64,000 nt of DNA from CBDCFV01 sp965216425. GTDB lineage: Bacteria > Chloroflexota > Dehalococcoidia > Lucifugimonadales > UBA3495. This document shows, one piece after another, positions 16,760 through 25,296 of the stretch. Each line of letters starts with the position of its first letter. Position 1 is the stretch's first letter. The stretch is from contig CBDCFV010000005.1 of NCBI GenBank assembly GCA_965216425.1, positions 248,001-312,000 on the forward strand, read 5' to 3'. The notes beneath the pieces were generated by a model. That model searched no databases. It saw nothing but the letters and a program-made list of their open reading frames with translations, and had not been told where the DNA came from. A program made the translations under genes and the position numbers.

Positions 16760-18070
16760 TTACGTAGACAGCAGCCCATGAGCGCCAAGCCCGTTGGCAT
16801 AAGTTCCGCCGCCCAAGGTTTTGTCGGCGATTTTCAGGTAGTCCAAAGCAAGACGGGGCAGCAGGAACCGCTGCCGCACGCTGTCCTGGGCCGCGTGGCC
16901 AATCCTCGACATCAACTCGCCTTCCCTCATAAGCTCACTGATACGAGAGGCGCATTGCTCGGGCGTGTCGACCAAGTACCCTGACACTCCGTCCTCGATT
17001 TGCGTCCTTATGCCGCCTACGTTGCCGCCGATCACCGCCTTACCCTTCCACATGGCTTCGGTGACAGTCAGCCCAAAGCCCTCGCGGGTGGACTTCTGAA
17101 GAATCACCCGGGACGCAGTCTGGAAGGCGTTGACTATGCTGTCGATGGTAGCGGGCAACCCTTCACAGGAGTAGTACATGTGAATGTCGGGGTCCAGTTC
17201 GGCGTATTCCGTAACGTTGTTCAACACTTCCAGGGCTTCTGGATCGTCGCTGGCTTGACTCAGCCCCAACAAGGCCAACTGGAGACCGGGGATGTCCCGC
17301 CGCGCCAGCCTGTAGGCGTCAATTACCCCCCAAGGGTCCTTCCAGTAGTCGAACCGGGATACTTGAGTGACCAATGGACGGGCCGGGTCAATCCCCATAG
17401 CGGCCACGATCCGTGACGCTTCCGCCGCGTCCAGGTGCAGGTTCTTTACGCTCAGCGGGTCGATAGCCGGCGGCGTGATATAGATCGGCGGCGACCCGTC
17501 CAGCGACGGCGGGATGTATGACTCGAGCGAAAACGCCAGCCCATCGTACTCCGCCGTCAGCGGCAGCAAAGAATCCAGGACGCTTCGGTTAGGGGTGGTA
17601 AGGTCAATGTGGACTACCCAGAACCATGCTCCGCCCCGGCTCTTACGCAGAAACCGGGCCAAGGGCAGCAACTGGGGATCGTGCAGGAACCATACGTCGG
17701 CTTCCAGGCCGTCCAGCCGCATTTGTTCGGCCACCTGCCGCACGCTGCCTAAGTAGGTCTCTCTCTCCTCAGAGGACAGTTCCCCTTCAGCCCCCTGCAA
17801 CAGGTTGTGGACCTTCTTGGTCACTTGAAAAAAACTTGGCGGGGGGTTGATTACCACCCAATCGGTGGAGAGGCCCAACGAACTCATCAGCGGAGTCATG
17901 GACCGCAGGATTTCGGCCACCCCTCCCCCCTCCGCCGTACTGTTGAGGTGAAGTATGCGGCGGCCCCGGAGACGGTCGGCGACGGCGGACAATTCGTTGG
18001 CCAATCCAGGGGATAGCAGGGGGAGATATTCGCCAATGTTAACCGGTTGCTGCGGGACCGTAACAAACAT
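16760..18070 (-). CDS. Glycosyltransferase family 4, trehalose synthase (TreT)-like
   Basis: A GT-B fold enzyme of about 436 residues. The N-terminus has LHLNSTAEGGGVAEILRSM, typical of TreT/trehalose-phosphorylase-type enzymes, then DVWFLHDPQLLPL and the C-terminal donor site KSTREGFGLTVTEAMWKGK with VGGIRTQIEDG. TreT makes trehalose from NDP-glucose and glucose; the product here is inferred. I prefer the ATG at 18070, which has AAGGAA 9 nt upstream; a GTG at 18148 adds 26 residues. It stands 97 bp upstream of the PhnA-like gene. Confidence 0.82.
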   Translation of the reverse strand: MFVTVPQQPVNIGEYLPLLSPGLANELSAVADRLRGRRILHLNSTAEGGGVAEILRSMTPLMSSLGLSTDWVVINPPPSFFQVTKKVHNLLQGAEGELSSEERETYLGSVRQVAEQMRLDGLEADVWFLHDPQLLPLARFLRKSRGGAWFWVVHIDLTTPNRSVLDSLLPLTAEYDGLAFSLESYIPPSLDGSPPIYITPPAIDPLSVKNLHLDAAEASRIVAAMGIDPARPLVTQVSRFDYWKDPWGVIDAYRLARRDIPGLQLALLGLSQASDDPEALEVLNNVTEYAELDPDIHMYYSCEGLPATIDSIVNAFQTASRVILQKSTREGFGLTVTEAMWKGKAVIGGNVGGIRTQIEDGVSGYLVDTPEQCASRISELMREGELMSRIGHAAQDSVRQRFLLPRLALDYLKIADKTLGGGTYANGLGAHGLLST

Positions 18071-18406
18071 CAGGGCGTATTCCTTCTTTTTAGAGAGATC
18101 TTCAGAAGACCAATGGTCCGATTGGAGTTGCCGTTGGTATTTTTTCACTGCGCAGCAGTTACTTCAAGCGGTTCTAGGCCGTAATTTAAGCGTTTTGGTA
18201 GTTTGGGCGTTTTAATTGAGTAAGGTGGGACATTGCAACGATAGCACGGGCAAAATATCCTCGTTCCGGCGCAAGAGCGGGAAATGATCCGAGGATTAGG
18301 AATTCACACGAGAATCGTGTCAAGTCTGAGTGTTCGGGGTGTAGTCAGTGGAGAAGAAGCCGGCCGGGACATGGTTGTCGATATTCAGACGGACGGCATG
18401 TAGCTG

Positions 18407-18856
18407 CTATGACACTACGGACTTGGCGAAGTTGCGGGCGAACTCCTCGATGGTGGAGCCGGCCTTGCGGCGTATAATCGGCTGCCCCAACTCGCCTATC
18501 TTGCCCATGAACAGCGTGTCGGTCTGAATGACTACTTCGGTCTGTCCATCGTCCTGGGACACCAACCGCATCTCCAGGTCGGCTCGCAATGAGCCGCCAA
18601 CTTTGGGATCAGCCGCCTCAACCCTGAACCGGGCTTCTTTCTTCTCCGAGTCCTGATCGAGCACCACGATGGCGCCGGAGAAATCGAATCGCATCGGGCC
18701 CATCCGCACCTGCATAGCTGCACGGAACCGGTTTTCGCCGTCGGGCGTGACCTCTTTGACCCCCGGAATACAAAAGGCGGCATGGGGAATGTCCAAAAGC
18801 CTGTCCCAAGCAACGTCAGCGGGCGCGGGTATCAAGCACCGGTTTTCCAGCTTCAC
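18407..18856 (-). CDS. coxG: CoxG-family SRPBCC protein
   Basis: A 149-residue SRPBCC/START-fold protein of the carbon-monoxide-dehydrogenase subunit G family, which in CO dehydrogenase operons serves assembly or membrane anchoring. Hallmarks are the N-terminal NRCLIPAPADVAWDRLLD, IPGVKEVTPDGENRF and the C-terminal LGQPIIRRKAGSTIEEFARN. The GTG start lies 4 nt after the CoxM stop with GAGG upstream; longer versions read into coxM and lack family similarity. It is the last gene of coxS-coxM-coxG. No large molybdenum subunit follows. Confidence 0.85.
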   Translation of the reverse strand: MKLENRCLIPAPADVAWDRLLDIPHAAFCIPGVKEVTPDGENRFRAAMQVRMGPMRFDFSGAIVVLDQDSEKKEARFRVEAADPKVGGSLRADLEMRLVSQDDGQTEVVIQTDTLFMGKIGELGQPIIRRKAGSTIEEFARNFAKSVVS

Positions 18857-18860
18857 TCGG

Positions 18861-19742
18861 TTAACCTCTGCGGGCCGCTGACAAGGCTTGTTCAATGGCG
18901 CGGCGGGCGAACACCTCGGCCATGTCCCGCTTGTAATCCGCTGAGCCGCGGAAATCGTCCAGAGGGTCCACCTCGTCCTTGACCGCGGCGGCACAGGCCC
19001 GGATGTTTTCGTCCGTCAAGGACTGCCCGCGCAACATGGACTCGGCTGCCTTGGCCCTGATGGGCGTTACGCCCGACGCCCCCAGGACAAGCTTCAAGTC
19101 GTTGCAGGTGTTGTCCTCACCGGGCTCCACTATAGCCGCGACGGACACGGTGGCGTAGTCGTCGGCGGTACGGGGCAGAAACTTCAGGTAAACGGCCCCC
19201 GAACCGGCGGGGGCAGGCGGGACCAATACACTGGTAAGTATCTCTCCCGGCTGTACGTCTGTCTCGAAGTAATCCAGAAACAGGTCTTCCACTTGGACCA
19301 CTCGCTCACCGTCTTTGGACGTAAGAATGGCCGACGCGCCAAGGGCGATCAATGCAGGAGGAGGGTCCTGGTTGGGGTCGCCGTGCACCAAGCCGCCGCC
19401 AATGGTGCCCATGTTCCGGATGCGGGGCGTCGCCACCCGGCTGAACGCGTAGGAGACCAACGGCGCCACTTGGGCAACCGTCGGATCGGTCTCCACTTGT
19501 CGCTGGGTGCACAACGCGCCAATCCTGACTCCAGCCGCGTCACCGTTGGACGCTTGGCTGATCCCGGTCAAGCCGGAAACCCGCCGGAGTCCGATGACAT
19601 GGCCGGGTTGGGCCAAGCGTTGCTTCATCATCATAACCAGCGCTGTGCCGCCGGACATCACCCGGGCATCGTCGCCGTGCTTGTCCAGCAGCTCCATGGC
19701 CTCATCCAGGGTAGTGGGGCTGTGGAACTCGAAATCGATCAT
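18861..19742 (-). CDS. coxM: FAD-binding subunit of molybdenum hydroxylase (CoxM-like)
   Basis: The medium, FAD-carrying subunit of xanthine-dehydrogenase/CO-dehydrogenase-type enzymes, about 293 residues. It shows MIDFEFHSPTTLDEAMELL, the FAD loop VMSGGTALVMMMKQRL and the second loop NMGTIGGGLVHGDPNQD. The start overlaps the iron-sulfur subunit stop as ATGA, so translation is coupled. The substrate cannot be given because the catalytic large subunit is missing here. Confidence 0.9.
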   Translation of the reverse strand: MIDFEFHSPTTLDEAMELLDKHGDDARVMSGGTALVMMMKQRLAQPGHVIGLRRVSGLTGISQASNGDAAGVRIGALCTQRQVETDPTVAQVAPLVSYAFSRVATPRIRNMGTIGGGLVHGDPNQDPPPALIALGASAILTSKDGERVVQVEDLFLDYFETDVQPGEILTSVLVPPAPAGSGAVYLKFLPRTADDYATVSVAAIVEPGEDNTCNDLKLVLGASGVTPIRAKAAESMLRGQSLTDENIRACAAAVKDEVDPLDDFRGSADYKRDMAEVFARRAIEQALSAARRG

Positions 19743-20218
19743 TGGGCGGTCTCCTGCACGGCCCGCGCGGCGTTCTTGACTGACTCCAATATGCCGTAGT
19801 AGCCGGTGCAACGGCACAAGTTGCCCATCATCCACTCGCGGATGTCATCATCGGTCGGTGCGGGATTAATGTCCAGCAGCGCCTTGGCGGCCAGCACTTG
19901 TCCCGGCGTGCAGATACCGCATTGGAAACCGCCGTGGTCGATAAACGCCTGCTGAACAGGGTGTAACCGCCCTTGCTCGGCAAGACCCTCGATGGTTGTG
20001 ATATCCGCGCCATCCACCGCTACCGCCAGAGTGATGCAGGAAGCGATCATCTGCCCGTCGATCAGAACCGTGCAAGCTCCGCAAACTCCCACGCTGCACC
20101 CTTCCTTGGTGCCCGTGAGGCCCAAGTCGTACCGCAAACAATCAACCAGCAACTTCCTGGCCGGGACTTGCAGTTGATGGTCTATTCCGTTAACTCGAAA
20201 TTGGATAGATTGGTCCAT
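19739..20218 (-). CDS. coxS: (2Fe-2S) subunit of molybdenum hydroxylase (CoxS-like)
   Basis: The small electron-transfer subunit, 159 residues. The first [2Fe-2S] site is the plant-ferredoxin type (GCSVGVCGACTVLIDGQ plus a later Cys) and the second is the helical-bundle site (CGICTPGQVL ... NLCRCTGYYGI). All eight cysteines are present. It is the first gene of the cluster and diverges from the MNT-HEPN gene across a 118-bp gap that must carry both promoters. Confidence 0.93.
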   Translation of the reverse strand: MDQSIQFRVNGIDHQLQVPARKLLVDCLRYDLGLTGTKEGCSVGVCGACTVLIDGQMIASCITLAVAVDGADITTIEGLAEQGRLHPVQQAFIDHGGFQCGICTPGQVLAAKALLDINPAPTDDDIREWMMGNLCRCTGYYGILESVKNAARAVQETAQ

Positions 20219-20336
20219 ATCCGGTCCTGTCGGCGCGATAGATTACGGCCTGCGCCGGATTGCCCCAATGGTATAACAGGCGTTGGCGGGTTACAAGCTG
20301 GAAGGTCGGGAAGTAGTAGAATAGAGACGGGGTGTT

Positions 20337-21014
20337 ATGGCACAGGAAGCACTGAGACGAGATGAAGCGTTGGCGTTGCTGCGGTCCTACAAGAAAGAGT
20401 TGGCCGAGCGATTCGACGTCGCCTCGGTTTACCTGTTCGGCTCCACCGCCCGCGACCGGGCGACGGCAACCAGCGACGTCGACATACTGGTCGACTTCAA
20501 CGGTCCGGCTACGATAGAGCGGATTTTCGACCTGCAATCGTACATCGAGAGACTTGTGGACCGCCCTGTTGATCTCGTAACCCGCAAGGCATTGAAAAAG
20601 GAAATTCGTCCATACATAGAAGCGGAGGCCATCGACGTGTCCGAGGAGAACCCGCGAATGCCGGGTTCGGAGTCACCGCCAAGGGAGTGGCGCTTCCGCT
20701 TGGAGAATATGATTGGATTCTGCGAGGACGTGCTCAGCATTGCCGAGGGAATCAGCGAGGCGGAGTTTTCCGCCGACATCACTATAAACCGCTCTGCACT
20801 TCACACCATTGCCCTGATCGGTGAGGCGGCAAGGCATGTCCCCGACGCGGTAAAGGATGCTCATCCTGAGGTCCCGTGGGTGTCAATCATCGGGACGCGA
20901 AACCTCATAATTCACGACTATCTCGGCATTGACGACGACAGCATATGGGAAGTAGTCGCCAAGAACATCCCGGAGTTGCTGCCAAGGCTGCGCGCGCTGC
21001 TGGAAACGGTATGA
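20337..21014 (+). CDS. Fused MNT nucleotidyltransferase - HEPN (MntA/HepT-like) protein
   Basis: A single frame of 225 residues joins two genes that normally form a type VII toxin-antitoxin pair. Residues 1-101 are a minimal nucleotidyltransferase: YLFGSTARD with G35/S36, SDVD with D47 and D49, and a third Asp at D79. Residues 115-225 are a HEPN/DUF86 domain with the RNase and AMPylation motif RX4HXY (R188, H193, Y195). In characterised pairs, MntA adenylylates the HepT tyrosine and silences the RNase. An internal ATG at 20658 has GAGGAG nine bases upstream and could give free HEPN protein. The domain calls are firm; the regulation is inferred. Confidence 0.88.
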   Translation: MAQEALRRDEALALLRSYKKELAERFDVASVYLFGSTARDRATATSDVDILVDFNGPATIERIFDLQSYIERLVDRPVDLVTRKALKKEIRPYIEAEAIDVSEENPRMPGSESPPREWRFRLENMIGFCEDVLSIAEGISEAEFSADITINRSALHTIALIGEAARHVPDAVKDAHPEVPWVSIIGTRNLIIHDYLGIDDDSIWEVVAKNIPELLPRLRALLETV

Positions 21015-21016
21015 GC

Positions 21017-21050
21017 GGGCCGTTGTTAGTCGAGGACGGGCGGCCTCTTT
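21017..21050 (+). terminator. Weak hairpin between convergent genes
   Basis: GGCCG and CGGCC, 5 bp each, flank an 18-nt loop and are followed by TCTTT. It lies between the MNT-HEPN stop and the convergent SDR stop. The support is limited to this short stem. Confidence 0.25.
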
Positions 21051-21894
21051 AGTCCGGCCTCACCGACTGCGCCCCCAGTTGCGGCCACGCCGCCGGGGAA
21101 CCTGCCCTCTCCAACCGTTCCTGAATGGGCAGTGAATCGTCCCAATAGTGGCCGATAAAGCGCTGGCCGTTTACGTCGGCCGACTCGTCGGATGCCAGCC
21201 ATACCACCGGGCTTTGCATCACCTCCGGCTGGATCATGCTGGCCCGGTCGTAATCTGTGTCGTCGGGTATCAGGTTTGTGCTGGACATGCCGCCGGGGAC
21301 CAACACGTTGGCCGTAACCCCGGTGCCTTCCAGTTCGCGGGAGGCCATGGCTATAAGCGCTTCGTGGGCGGCTTTAGAAGGACCGTAAGGCGTTCCTCCT
21401 TCCCGGTACATGGTGTTCATGCTGGTTGTAACGCCTATGATGCGCCCCCAGCCTTGAGCCAGCATATGCGGGACGACCGCTCTTGCCATGTAGAAAGGTC
21501 CGCTGCTGTTGATTGAAATCACCCGGTCCCATTCTTCGCTGGTAATGTCCCAGAAATTGTTGCGTACCCCTCGCCTCCCGACCATGTTCCGCGGAGCGAC
21601 CCCCGCGTTGTTGACCAGGATGTGGAGTCCTCCCATCTCGTCGATGGTCCGTTGCACCGCTTCTTGAGCAGAATTTGAGGACGAGACATCGACCACCTGC
21701 GTCATCACACTATCGTCGCCGCCTATTTCCCGCATGAAGTTCGAACTGCGGCCCAACCACTCCGGGTTGATATCCATCATGGACACGCGGGCTCCGGCCC
21801 GCACCAATGCCTCGGTCATGGCCCTTCCCAGTCCCATTGGGCTGGCCGCGCCGGTGACAATGGCTATCTTTCCGCTAAGTGGACGTTGTTGCAT
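21049..21894 (-). CDS. SDR family oxidoreductase
   Basis: About 281 residues with the glycine-rich loop VTGAASPMGLGRAM, NNAGVAPRNM, a serine in VTTSMNTMYR and the active-site YGPSK. The insertion SPM in the cofactor loop is seen in a subset of SDRs. The ATG at 21894 has GGGAGGG upstream; a longer frame to 21933 lacks this. It follows the MmgE/PrpD gene by 35 bp and probably belongs to the same catabolic operon with the LLM oxidoreductase. Substrate unknown. Confidence 0.9.
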   Translation of the reverse strand: MQQRPLSGKIAIVTGAASPMGLGRAMTEALVRAGARVSMMDINPEWLGRSSNFMREIGGDDSVMTQVVDVSSSNSAQEAVQRTIDEMGGLHILVNNAGVAPRNMVGRRGVRNNFWDITSEEWDRVISINSSGPFYMARAVVPHMLAQGWGRIIGVTTSMNTMYREGGTPYGPSKAAHEALIAMASRELEGTGVTANVLVPGGMSSTNLIPDDTDYDRASMIQPEVMQSPVVWLASDESADVNGQRFIGHYWDDSLPIQERLERAGSPAAWPQLGAQSVRPD

Positions 21895-21929
21895 AATTAC
21901 CCTCCCAGTCCAGGTTGGTATACCGGCGG

Positions 21930-23291
21930 TCAAATCCGCGTTAACTCAAATATCTCCCCAAGGTCCTCCACCGTCTCCAAGCGCCAGAGCCCTTCCAACA
22001 GGCCGTCAACTTGTTCTTTGGCCAGCACAGGCCCGGCCAAGCTGCGGAACTTGTCTTCCAACTCGCTGTCAGACAAGGGGTTCTTGTAGTGGCCCTTGTG
22101 GTAGGCGACGCGGCGGGAGCGGCGTTCTCCCTTGCCCGTCACCACTTCCACCTCGCACAGCATCGCTTCCGGCGCCATTTGGTTCGCTTCTTCCGACACG
22201 CTGACCTCAACCTTGGAAACCAGGTCAAGCAAGCGCCGGTCCCGGAGGTACTCGTCGTCGAAGTGGGACTGGTCTACCGTCCCGTACATCAGGGCGACTG
22301 CAACCGTATAGGGCATGCTGTGGTCGGCGGTCTCCCTGTTGACGGGACGCCATTTCTCCGGATCGCCAGCCATTATGTTAACCGCCGTTTGCAGGGTGCT
22401 GACGTTCACTTGGGTTATGTCTTCCGGGTTGGGCAATTGCTCCCGCACCTCAAGGGCCGCTTGTACCACTGTCTGCGAGTATTGACCCAAGGGGAAGCGC
22501 TTGATGCTGCACTCGCCTATCTTGAAAGGCTGTCCGGGCCCGCCGAACGTCTCCAGTTCGAATGGCTGGCGGGTAACCGCTTTGAAGTAGCCGCCGTCGC
22601 CCTCGAAGACCGGCGAGGGCCCGGTCAGGCCCATGCGGGCCAGGGTCACCGCGAAGACCGCGTTGCGGCTGGCGTTGGCATAGGCGCAACCCTTCCACAT
22701 GGAAACGTCGCCGATTCGAGTCTGGTACAGGGCCAGGTTGGGCGCGATGCCAAGGTTCAATGCCTGCAGGGTCTGCTGACGGTCCAGCCCCATGCTCTTG
22801 GCGGCCCCCAGGATACTGGCGATGCAGCCCACGGTAACGTGGTCGAACCCCGAAGGCTTGATGTCCACCGCGTCGCAAATCCGGCAAAAAGCCTCGTATG
22901 CCAGCACGGTGGAGGTGATGAGGCCCTTGCCCCCGGCCCTGCCAACATCGCCGCACGTCAGGGTGGCCGCGATGCTGTCGCTGGGATGCCCGGACTCTTT
23001 GCTGGTATAGCCGTCGTTGAAGTCCAGGTACCGCACCATCACGCCGTTGGCGAAGGTCGCCAAGTCCGGGCTGGTAAGCTGGCCGCTGCCCAGGACTCTC
23101 CCGGCCGGGTTACTTGTTACAGTGGAAGCAACCTCCCTGGCTATCCGCGCCGGCTCGCTATGGTACCCGCCCAAGGCGCATCCCAAGGTGTCGATAATCA
23201 TCCGCTTGGCCAAGTGAGCCGCGTCGTCCGGCAGGTCCTGGTATCGCAGCGATACCGCGTAGTCGCTCAACTGTTCGGCGATGGTCGGCAT
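21930..23291 (-). CDS. MmgE/PrpD family protein
   Basis: A 453-residue protein of the 2-methylcitrate dehydratase / immune-responsive gene family. It contains AKRMIIDTLGCALGGYHSEP, DGYTSKESGHPSDSIAATL (the HPSD motif), YANASRNAVFAV and a C-terminal DSELEDKFRSLAG. The ATG at 23291 has GGAGGAG 5 nt upstream; a longer frame only adds translated REP-like repeat (FRLKAGMT). PrpD itself dehydrates 2-methylcitrate, but in this context with SDR and LLM enzymes another hydroxy acid or a cis-aconitate-like substrate is equally possible. Confidence 0.88.
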   Translation of the reverse strand: MPTIAEQLSDYAVSLRYQDLPDDAAHLAKRMIIDTLGCALGGYHSEPARIAREVASTVTSNPAGRVLGSGQLTSPDLATFANGVMVRYLDFNDGYTSKESGHPSDSIAATLTCGDVGRAGGKGLITSTVLAYEAFCRICDAVDIKPSGFDHVTVGCIASILGAAKSMGLDRQQTLQALNLGIAPNLALYQTRIGDVSMWKGCAYANASRNAVFAVTLARMGLTGPSPVFEGDGGYFKAVTRQPFELETFGGPGQPFKIGECSIKRFPLGQYSQTVVQAALEVREQLPNPEDITQVNVSTLQTAVNIMAGDPEKWRPVNRETADHSMPYTVAVALMYGTVDQSHFDDEYLRDRRLLDLVSKVEVSVSEEANQMAPEAMLCEVEVVTGKGERRSRRVAYHKGHYKNPLSDSELEDKFRSLAGPVLAKEQVDGLLEGLWRLETVEDLGEIFELTRI

Positions 23292-23312
23292 GGCAACTCC
23301 TCCAGGCATCAT

Positions 23313-23342
23313 CGTCATTCCGGCCTTGAGCCGGAATCCATA
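23313..23342. repeat. REP-like hairpin
   Basis: ATTCCGGC, a 5-nt loop CTTGA and GCCGGAAT form a perfect 8-bp stem within GTCATTCCGG...CCGGAATCCA. It sits between the LLM stop and the PrpD start and is a single intergenic copy of the widespread REP-type motif. Confidence 0.7.
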
Positions 23343-23372
23343 CTTGGCATGTTGAGTCCCGGCTGAATGCAA

Positions 23373-24413
23373 TCATGCGAAGTGGGGCATGACCTCTTTG
23401 GCGAACAACTCCAATGACCTCATCTGCAGGCGGTGCTCCAACCCGCCAAAAGACAGGTTGCACCCAAAGTACTCTATGCCCTCTTCTTGGAGGGCCTTTA
23501 TTTGGGCCACGCATTGCTCCGGACTGCCGACAACGGCGCGGTTTTCGTACAGGTACTCGCAACTGGTGGGCAACTCGTCCCGGTTGCTGCGCCACTCGTC
23601 CAACCGCTGGTACACTTCGCTGCTTTCGGTGAAGCTCCGCCGCCACTGGATCATGTCCATCGTCCAGCTCAACCCTGGCTCGGCCTCCTTCCGGGCTTGT
23701 TCTTCAGTCTCCGCCACGTAAACGTAGCGGAAGAAAGGAATCTCCGCAATGGATACGTTATGTCCCGCTTCTTTGGACAAGTGAACGTACCGGTGGCAGA
23801 GGGCCACGCTGTCCGAAGTATCCAGTACTACGCCAATCATCAAGGGATGACCTGTGGCGGCGGCATACTCCAGTGTTTCTTCGGTCCGCGTTGCGGCCAA
23901 GTATATGGGAGGGTGGGGCCGCTGCAACGGCGGAGGGGTCAGATTGGCGCGGGTTACTTGGTAGAAATTGCCGCTGTGCGAGAACTCAGGCGTGGTCCAC
24001 AGTCCCTTGATGACCGCGATGCTCTCTTGGAACCGTTCCTGGCTTTCCTCCCGGTCAATGTTGTAACCGGTGTATTCGTAACCTGCCGTTCCCCGTCCGA
24101 AACCTACGTCCAACCGCCCGCCGCTGATGACGTCCAGCGTGGCGGTGTCCTCCGCCAGCGTAATCGGATTATGCAACGGCGGCACCAGCACTGCGGTGCC
24201 TAACCGGATGGTTTTGGTGCGGGCGGCCAGGCTACCCGCCAAGGCCGGCAGGGACGAACCGATGCCGTAGCGGGAGAAATGATGTTCCGCCAGCCACGCG
24301 CTGTGATACCCCAATTGCTCGGCGTGAACGACTTCTTCGGTGGCGTCTTCAAAGACTTGCCTTGGGTCTGATCCCTCGGGCCAAGGGACGTGGGTAAAGA
24401 TGCCAAACTTCAT
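23373..24413 (-). CDS. LLM class flavin-dependent oxidoreductase
   Basis: A bacterial-luciferase-like monooxygenase of about 346 residues using reduced flavin. It has MKFGIFTHVPWPEG, the LAEHHFSRYG motif, RLGTAVLVPPLHNPITLAED and LDVISGGRLDVGFGRGTAGYEYTG-type segments typical of the family. The ATG at 24413 has GGGAGG upstream. It is the first gene of the LLM-PrpD-SDR cluster, which looks catabolic. The oxidised substrate cannot be inferred. Confidence 0.92.
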   Translation of the reverse strand: MKFGIFTHVPWPEGSDPRQVFEDATEEVVHAEQLGYHSAWLAEHHFSRYGIGSSLPALAGSLAARTKTIRLGTAVLVPPLHNPITLAEDTATLDVISGGRLDVGFGRGTAGYEYTGYNIDREESQERFQESIAVIKGLWTTPEFSHSGNFYQVTRANLTPPPLQRPHPPIYLAATRTEETLEYAAATGHPLMIGVVLDTSDSVALCHRYVHLSKEAGHNVSIAEIPFFRYVYVAETEEQARKEAEPGLSWTMDMIQWRRSFTESSEVYQRLDEWRSNRDELPTSCEYLYENRAVVGSPEQCVAQIKALQEEGIEYFGCNLSFGGLEHRLQMRSLELFAKEVMPHFA

Positions 24414-24501
24414 ACTTGGTCCTCCCATTTGGGCCTCGGTCGACGGCCCGCCCTATTATTCCATAGAACCAAGGCAGTCTCCAGCAAGGAAGCGGTCCGG
24501 G

Positions 24502-24655
24502 CAGGGCCTTTTCATTCTCTCGTCTTTCCCGCGCAGGCGGGAATCCATATGGTTCTGCCACGAGAAGGTTGCCATAGGCCACGGTCATGGAGGGTCCACC
24601 TTTCGCGGGAAAGACGAGACCCATTTGACCTGATCCGGAAAATGAAAAGGGCCCG
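24502..24655. mobile_element. MITE-1 copy B
   Basis: 154 bp, left end CAGGGCCTTTTCATT and right end AATGAAAAGGGCCCG, with the internal CCCGCGCAGGCGGG hairpin and a second, less perfect CGCGGGAAAG arm. It is flanked by 10-bp direct repeats GCGGTCCGGG at 24492-24501 and 24656-24665. It marks the left border of the accessory island. Confidence 0.88.
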
Positions 24656-24774
24656 GCGGTCCGGGTGGGTCAATGGAACAAGAGGCTTTCGATTTTCCGA
24701 GGGACCGGCGGACCCCTCCACCGGCGTTCGAGCGCCGGTCCGGATTCACTGCCGGGGTGCTTCTTAGAACCTGT

Positions 24775-25296
24775 TTACAATCTCTTCAGGATTAGCGTTG
24801 CGAAGGCGAGAACCACCATTTGCAGGCTGGTATTGAGCTTTCGTTCGCAGTTCTTCCAGAGCCGGCGGCACTTCTCCAGCCAAGCGAAAGACCGCTCCAC
24901 CACCCATCTCTTCGGCAGCACCACGAAGGTGTGCAGTTCGTTGCGTTTCACCACTTCCACCGCGGCTCCCAACAGGCTTCGCACCCCAGCAGCAAAGGGC
25001 TTCCCGGTGTAGCCCCCATCCACCAGCACGTTCTGCACCTGGTTGAGGCCATCCCGGTGCCGGTCAAACATCGCCAAGGCCCCGGCCCGGTCGGTCACGT
25101 TGGCCGTGGTTAGGTGGATCGCGTGGGGCAACCCCTGCGTGTCCACCGCGATGTGGCGCTTGATTCCGGACACCTTCTTGCCCGCGTCATAGCCCTTGTT
25201 CCCGGCGCTGTCAGTGTTCTTCACGCTCTGGGAGTCCACGATACAGAAGCTGGTCCGCTCTTTCCGTCCATTGCTTTGCCGGGCCTCGCCAACCAA
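24775..25296 (-). CDS. IS5-family transposase, frame B (DDE domain)
   Basis: This frame holds the catalytic DDE domain of the IS5-type transposase: IVDSQSVKNTDSAG (first Asp), NVLVDGGYTGKPF (second Asp) and KRWVVERSFAWLEKCRRLWK (Glu). The frame begins in the overlap with frame A near a run of eight A residues (25297-25304, minus strand), where slippage would join the two into one protein of about 260 residues. The element appears complete and possibly active. Confidence 0.88.
   Translation of the reverse strand: MVGEARQSNGRKERTSFCIVDSQSVKNTDSAGNKGYDAGKKVSGIKRHIAVDTQGLPHAIHLTTANVTDRAGALAMFDRHRDGLNQVQNVLVDGGYTGKPFAAGVRSLLGAAVEVVKRNELHTFVVLPKRWVVERSFAWLEKCRRLWKNCERKLNTSLQMVVLAFATLILKRL

Noticed and set aside
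22011..23366. Long open frame antisense to MmgE/PrpD
   Set aside because: Same reason: high-GC antisense frame with no recognisable domain opposite a well-conserved enzyme.
24722..24743. tRNA T-loop-like GTTCGAG sequence
   Set aside because: The surrounding bases do not fold into a cloverleaf; it is a simple CCGGCG...CGCCGG hairpin beside the IS.
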